From contig JAISBO010000019.1 of NCBI GenBank assembly GCA_031266155.1, positions 1 to 18,269 on the forward strand: DNA of 18,269 bases, in the 5' to 3' direction. Positions 15,654 through 18,269 of this stretch are shown here, in pieces. The notes beneath the pieces were generated by a model. It ran no database searches. It worked only from the letters and a program-made list of their open reading frames with translations, and was not told the DNA's origin. This stretch comes from Puniceicoccales bacterium (lineage in GTDB: Bacteria > Verrucomicrobiota > Verrucomicrobiia > Opitutales > JAIRKQ01). The position numbers and the translations under genes are program-made. Position 1 is the first letter of the stretch. Every line of letters starts with the position of its first letter.

Positions 15654-16559
15654 CTATTTGAATAGATGTTTTTCGATATTTCGTGCACTATAAATGAATG
15701 TCCTGATGTCTTTAATGGCTTCGGTTGAATCTTCCAATAGAAAATGTCCAACCATTTGATAGCGCTTATAGGAAGCATTGGGTAGCACCTTCCCCCAGGC
15801 TTTTAGAACATTGAAATTATAGTGAAAATCATCATCGGCCCAAAAAAATTTGATCTTTTTATTGCACAAAATAAACGCCTTTTTACCTATCGTGTTTAAG
15901 ATTTCCAAGGATGGATGGTCGGACAACCATGGAATATCATCTATGCCGGCAGCAATGGCCATACGGTTAGAAAATTTTCTGTAGGGCCACAGGAAACCGT
16001 TGACAACATCCCCATCGAGCATGGAAAACGTTCCCAGGTGTAAACAAACCCGCGTGAACAAATTAAAAAGCCTTGCGCATAAGAATGTAAAAAGTGGAAA
16101 CTTAAACAGTAAAATAACGGTAGGCAGCCGTGGTAGGGCAAAAGCAGCAGAATTTAGGAAAGACATGCTACTAATTCTTTCGGGCCAGCGCTCCGCCATG
16201 GCCAAAGCTACCACAGCTCCAAAATCTTGGGCAACGATATGGAATTTTTTAAACCGTTTTACTTCGGCGAAGCAAATGGCATCTTCTATGTGCGTCTTGA
16301 TATTATACCTATAGCTTTTCGGTTTGTCGGATAATCCATATCCAATATGGTCAATCGCTATGCACCTAAAATCTGGACGTAGCGAAAGTATCAAATTTCT
16401 AAAGAAAAATGACCACGTGGGATGCCCATGCAAGAACAATACCGTCTCTCCGGAACCCTCTTCGATGTAATGCATCGTTGGTCCATTTCTCAATTTAACG
16501 TAATGTCGTTGAAAGGGATAAATTTTTCTTAGGAAAGGTGGTAACGTTCGTTCCATCAT
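15654..16559 (-). CDS. alpha/beta hydrolase of the haloalkane-dehalogenase type
   Basis: The 301-residue protein has the alpha/beta-hydrolase fold. HGHPTWSFFFRNL (44-56) is the oxyanion loop, VAQDFGAVVALA (109-120) holds the likely nucleophile Asp112, FFWADDDFH (238-246) carries a candidate acid, and MVGHFLLED (269-277) carries the catalytic His272. These features place it near haloalkane dehalogenases and the related OleB-type enzymes. However, the Trp that normally follows the nucleophile and stabilises halide is Phe113, and the Asn of HGNP is His46. True dehalogenation is therefore doubtful; another hydrolase or decarboxylase-like reaction fits equally. The middle cap region (140-180) is very hydrophobic, which suggests a lipophilic substrate or membrane contact. 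No signal peptide is seen. The ATG pair at the 5' end has no strong ribosome-binding site. It stands alone. Confidence 0.88.
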   Translation of the reverse strand: MMERTLPPFLRKIYPFQRHYVKLRNGPTMHYIEEGSGETVLFLHGHPTWSFFFRNLILSLRPDFRCIAIDHIGYGLSDKPKSYRYNIKTHIEDAICFAEVKRFKKFHIVAQDFGAVVALAMAERWPERISSMSFLNSAAFALPRLPTVILLFKFPLFTFLCARLFNLFTRVCLHLGTFSMLDGDVVNGFLWPYRKFSNRMAIAAGIDDIPWLSDHPSLEILNTIGKKAFILCNKKIKFFWADDDFHYNFNVLKAWGKVLPNASYKRYQMVGHFLLEDSTEAIKDIRTFIYSARNIEKHLFK

Positions 16560-16694
16560 ACCATTTTGAATACAATAGCTATCCCATTGAATTTTTACGA
16601 ATTTGCAATTCGATTTTTATTTTTTGGATAAAATCCACAACCCCCTAGGGGACATAGCAGGGCTCATCAGTCCCAATCTACTTAGCATCTATTA

Positions 16695-17387
16695 TTAATT
16701 TGGCCTGGTTCCTTCTGGAGCAACGACCAGATAGATTCTAGAAACATTGCCATTTTTCTTTGCTTGGATCAAATCATCGAAAATCCTTTGATCAAATGGC
16801 AAAAGATCTCCTCTGTCCCATCCGCTCCCCCTCTCTTGCCCATATTTATATTCACCTACATATGCCGGTTTAAGGTATACTTTTTTCCCTACAAGTGAAA
16901 ATTGCTTAATAGATGGTGCACACAAACCTAATAGTGGGGAATTTTGGGAACCGCTACCACCATCCTGTCCGATAACAGACGTTGAGGAACTTTGGGGATC
17001 GCTACTGCCATACTGTCCGAAAACAGACATTACTTCCGGTGATGGTGAATGTAAAGCGACTACGGAAAATACCCAATCATTGGGACTTCCTAGTTTGATA
17101 AATTTTGGTACATCGATGGCCTGAAAATAAAAATGCCACCCCAATACCTGAAGCATAACCTGGTCAATTGATTTATATTCTTTGGGACTGAAACGCTTGG
17201 ATGCCATTTTAGTGAAAGTTTCGTAGTAGATGATACTTTGTTCTGTTTTTAATGCCTGAGAATCAGCAATTTCAAAAAATTTGCCACTCAGTGCCAAAAC
17301 ATTCATTACTGACAGTAGAAAAACACATGCAATCGATGCGGCCACAAGCATTTCAACCAATGTAAAACCTTTTCGTAAAGCTTTCAA
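16695..17387 (-). CDS. type IV prepilin-like protein (minor pseudopilin type)
   Basis: The 230-residue protein begins with a short basic leader, then KGFTLVEMLVAASIACVF. This is the prepilin peptidase signal: Gly before Phe at the cleavage site, Glu at +5 and a hydrophobic helix to about residue 33. The rest is a soluble domain with no Cys pair pattern that I recognise. Residues around 118-150 contain two tandem 16-residue units (SVFGQYGSSDPQSSS and SVIGQDGGSGSQNSP). Size and layout resemble minor pseudopilins (GspJ/PulJ-like), but the C-terminal domain does not allow a firm subtype. The start is TTG at 17387; no in-frame ATG lies upstream, and no clear ribosome-binding site is visible. No other pilus genes are in the window. 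The role could be in a pilus, in secretion or in DNA uptake. Confidence 0.85.
   Translation of the reverse strand: MKALRKGFTLVEMLVAASIACVFLLSVMNVLALSGKFFEIADSQALKTEQSIIYYETFTKMASKRFSPKEYKSIDQVMLQVLGWHFYFQAIDVPKFIKLGSPNDWVFSVVALHSPSPEVMSVFGQYGSSDPQSSSTSVIGQDGGSGSQNSPLLGLCAPSIKQFSLVGKKVYLKPAYVGEYKYGQERGSGWDRGDLLPFDQRIFDDLIQAKKNGNVSRIYLVVAPEGTRPN
16936..17031 (-). repeat. 48-bp tandem duplication inside the prepilin-like gene
   Basis: Two adjacent 48-bp units (16936-16983 and 16984-17031) agree at about 39 of 48 positions by hand count. They keep the reading frame and encode the Gly/Ser/Gln-rich 16-residue repeats of the pilin-like protein. The differences show that the duplication is not very recent. 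Confidence 0.88.
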
Positions 17388-17476
17388 AATACATATTTTT
17401 GTTAAATGTTTCTAATCTAGAAAGTTATGTAAGTTCACATGTTATTATACACGCACCCACCAACACCTGGAAAAAA

Positions 17477-17504
17477 AGTTTATGTAAAAAAACGACCTTG
17501 TCAA
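17477..17504 (-). promoter_or_regulatory. candidate promoter for the prepilin-like gene
   Basis: Read on the minus strand, TTGACA (17504-17499) is followed after 16 bases by TAAACT (17482-17477), a four-of-six -10 match. A second, perfect TATAAT lies nearer the gene at 17449-17444, but without a clear -35. Either would drive the prepilin-like gene. The rest of 17388-17617 shows no gene. Confidence 0.35.
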
Positions 17505-17565
17505 CTCGGAATTAATAATGATATCCTGCAACATGAATCCGATCTGAAACGTGGTTTATATCGTA

Positions 17566-17597
17566 GAAAAATTTGAGCCTGTGGTGCCCCCACTACA
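17566..17597 (-). terminator. possible terminator after the Ala-rich gene
   Basis: A seven-base-pair stem (17580-17586 with 17591-17597, one G-U pair) encloses a four-base loop. On the minus strand it is followed after a few bases by a short T-run (complement of AAAAATT at 17568-17574). It lies just past the stop at 17618 and before the promoter of the next gene. The stem is short and the T-run is not adjacent, so this is weak. Confidence 0.3.
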
Positions 17598-17617
17598 TTA
17601 CACCAAAAAGTATGTTG

Positions 17618-18079
17618 CTAGCTATTACAAACCTCGCTTCCCGCCTTTCTATTGATTTTTGAATAAGCCTCCTTGTTTCTTCTCAACATTGGATTGTATT
17701 TCCAAGAACCTATTCCCATTCTTCCAGCTTTTCTGGTGAAAGATAAAACACTGCCCCCCAACTTTCTTACTCCTGCAATTACCTTTGTCCCCGCTTTTTC
17801 TACTGCTCCGACGGCTCCCGCGACTCCGTCAGCTTTTGCGACTGCGATGGCAGGGAGCGACGCAGCAGAAGCTATGGCCACCTTTGCTTCCATGGGTGCG
17901 GACTTTTGTCGGATATCATCACTCATGAGGTAATCTTTCCCGCTTGGCAGGATTATGGGTTCCTTTCCCGCTACAAGATCTCCCATGTTCAAGAAAACAC
18001 CTTCCTCAAGGTTAAAGAATGGCGTTCTCTCTCCACTAGGTACTTCAAAAACATTCGTTCCTTTCTCTCTGCTTTCCAT
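17618..18079 (-). CDS. Ala/Val-rich hypothetical protein
   Basis: I do not recognise this 153-residue protein. The first 65 residues are mixed and slightly acidic. Residues about 68-100 are rich in Ala, Val and Gly with spaced Lys and Glu, like an amphipathic or weakly membrane-active helix. The last 45 residues are basic (RKAGRMG, MLRRNKEAYSKINRK). There is no signal peptide at the N-terminus. The ATG at 18079 follows an in-frame TAG directly; a GGGAG lies about 11 bases upstream. It sits upstream of the prepilin-like gene on the same strand, with a gap of 230 bases holding a possible terminator and promoter. A second, highly charged 44-codon frame overlaps its start (17989-18123). It could be secreted, nucleic-acid binding or not a true gene. 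Confidence 0.5.
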   Translation of the reverse strand: MESREKGTNVFEVPSGERTPFFNLEEGVFLNMGDLVAGKEPIILPSGKDYLMSDDIRQKSAPMEAKVAIASAASLPAIAVAKADGVAGAVGAVEKAGTKVIAGVRKLGGSVLSFTRKAGRMGIGSWKYNPMLRRNKEAYSKINRKAGSEVCNS

Positions 18080-18110
18080 CTACGCTCTATCTCCCTCTTT
18101 GCTGCTTGAT

Positions 18111-18140
18111 TTGACAACATCATCCGGGGGAAGGTTTAGT
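18111..18140 (+). promoter_or_regulatory. candidate promoter for the dprA-like gene
   Basis: A perfect TTGACA (18111-18116) is followed after 18 bases by TTTAGT (18135-18140), matching four of six bases of the -10 consensus. It lies about 60 bases before the ATG at 18204 on the plus strand. Confidence 0.35.
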
Positions 18141-18203
18141 AATTAGCGGCTAATATTAAAAATCTCCTTGCAAAGATTCGTTTCGCACTACATATATCAA
18201 TCC

Positions 18204-18269
18204 ATGTCGGGACTTTCGGAAAATCAATCTTTCATGGTATTGAATGCATTGCCTCATATTGGACCATGC
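18204..18269 (+). CDS. dprA: N-terminus of a DprA-like DNA-processing protein (partial)
   Basis: Twenty-two codons are open from the ATG at 18204 to the window edge. They begin with a Ser-Gly-Leu-Ser stretch and reach LNALPHIGP. The pattern LNALP.IGP close to the N-terminus is what I would expect from the helix-hairpin-helix-like start of DprA, which loads RecA on incoming single-stranded DNA during natural transformation. So little is visible that another helix-hairpin-helix protein is possible. The gene continues beyond the window. A TTG at 18168 would be an in-frame longer start. It diverges from the Ala-rich gene. Confidence 0.55.
   Translation, partial: MSGLSENQSFMVLNALPHIGPC

Noticed and set aside
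15654..16559. Naming the hydrolase as haloalkane dehalogenase
   Set aside because: The residues that define halide binding are replaced, so a specific dehalogenase name would overstate the evidence.
16642..16651. Palindrome CCCCTAGGGG between the hydrolase gene and the prepilin-like gene
   Set aside because: It has no loop and no T-run on the correct side, so it is not a convincing terminator; it may be a chance palindrome or a protein site.
17673..17933. Plus-strand open frame opposite the Ala-rich gene
   Set aside because: Its Ala/Pro/Thr content mirrors the Ala-rich gene on the other strand; no start signal was seen.
1..18269. CRISPR arrays, tRNA or rRNA genes, insertion sequences, attachment sites
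   Set aside because: No regularly spaced repeats, cloverleaf-like sequence, transposase motifs or terminal inverted repeats were seen by reading.

Overview
The window looks like chromosomal DNA of a Gram-negative bacterium. Evidence for an outer membrane is the lipid A kinase LpxK, a putative small lipoprotein and a type IV pilin-like protein. The style of LpxK, SecA and NusB resembles what I remember of the Opitutae lineage of Verrucomicrobiota. That placement is an inference from memory, not a search result. The DNA is moderately AT-rich, most genes are housekeeping genes, spacing is tight, and no transposase, tRNA, rRNA or CRISPR array was seen.

Layout. (1) 1-1660, plus strand: a small lipoprotein-like gene, rsmI (16S rRNA methylation) and nusB (antitermination). 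(2) 1765-5118, minus strand: mutS (mismatch repair), preceded by a membrane protein that resembles only the C-terminal half of a NuoN/MrpD-type proton-channel subunit. (3) 5320-11095, plus strand: an AlkD-like DNA glycosylase, two tandem GT8 glycosyltransferase genes with apparent signal peptides, then a compact thyA-folA-lpxK group with overlapping ends. (4) 11142-11474, minus strand: a small helical protein of unknown function. (5) 11636-15636, plus strand: secA and mnmA, which overlap. (6) 15654-18079, minus strand: an alpha/beta hydrolase of the haloalkane-dehalogenase type with altered key residues, a prepilin-like protein, and an Ala/Val-rich protein of unknown function. (7) From 18204, plus strand: the start of a gene resembling dprA, cut by the window end.

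Genes that work together: thyA and folA form the dTMP/tetrahydrofolate cycle. rsmI and mnmA act on the translation apparatus. mutS and the AlkD-like gene are DNA repair. The prepilin-like and dprA-like genes could both relate to DNA uptake, but that is only suggestive.

The most distinctive locus is the glycosyltransferase pair. It arose by a tandem duplication with a period of about 1314 bp, and the junction is still readable: the first bases of thyA are joined in frame to a decayed copy of the 3' end of the alkD-like gene. The two proteins are about 88% identical in the first 104 residues, about 63% in the middle and about 96% in the last 93 (hand counts). This suggests diversified specificity between homogenised ends. 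Their apparent signal peptides are unusual for enzymes that normally need cytosolic nucleotide sugars.
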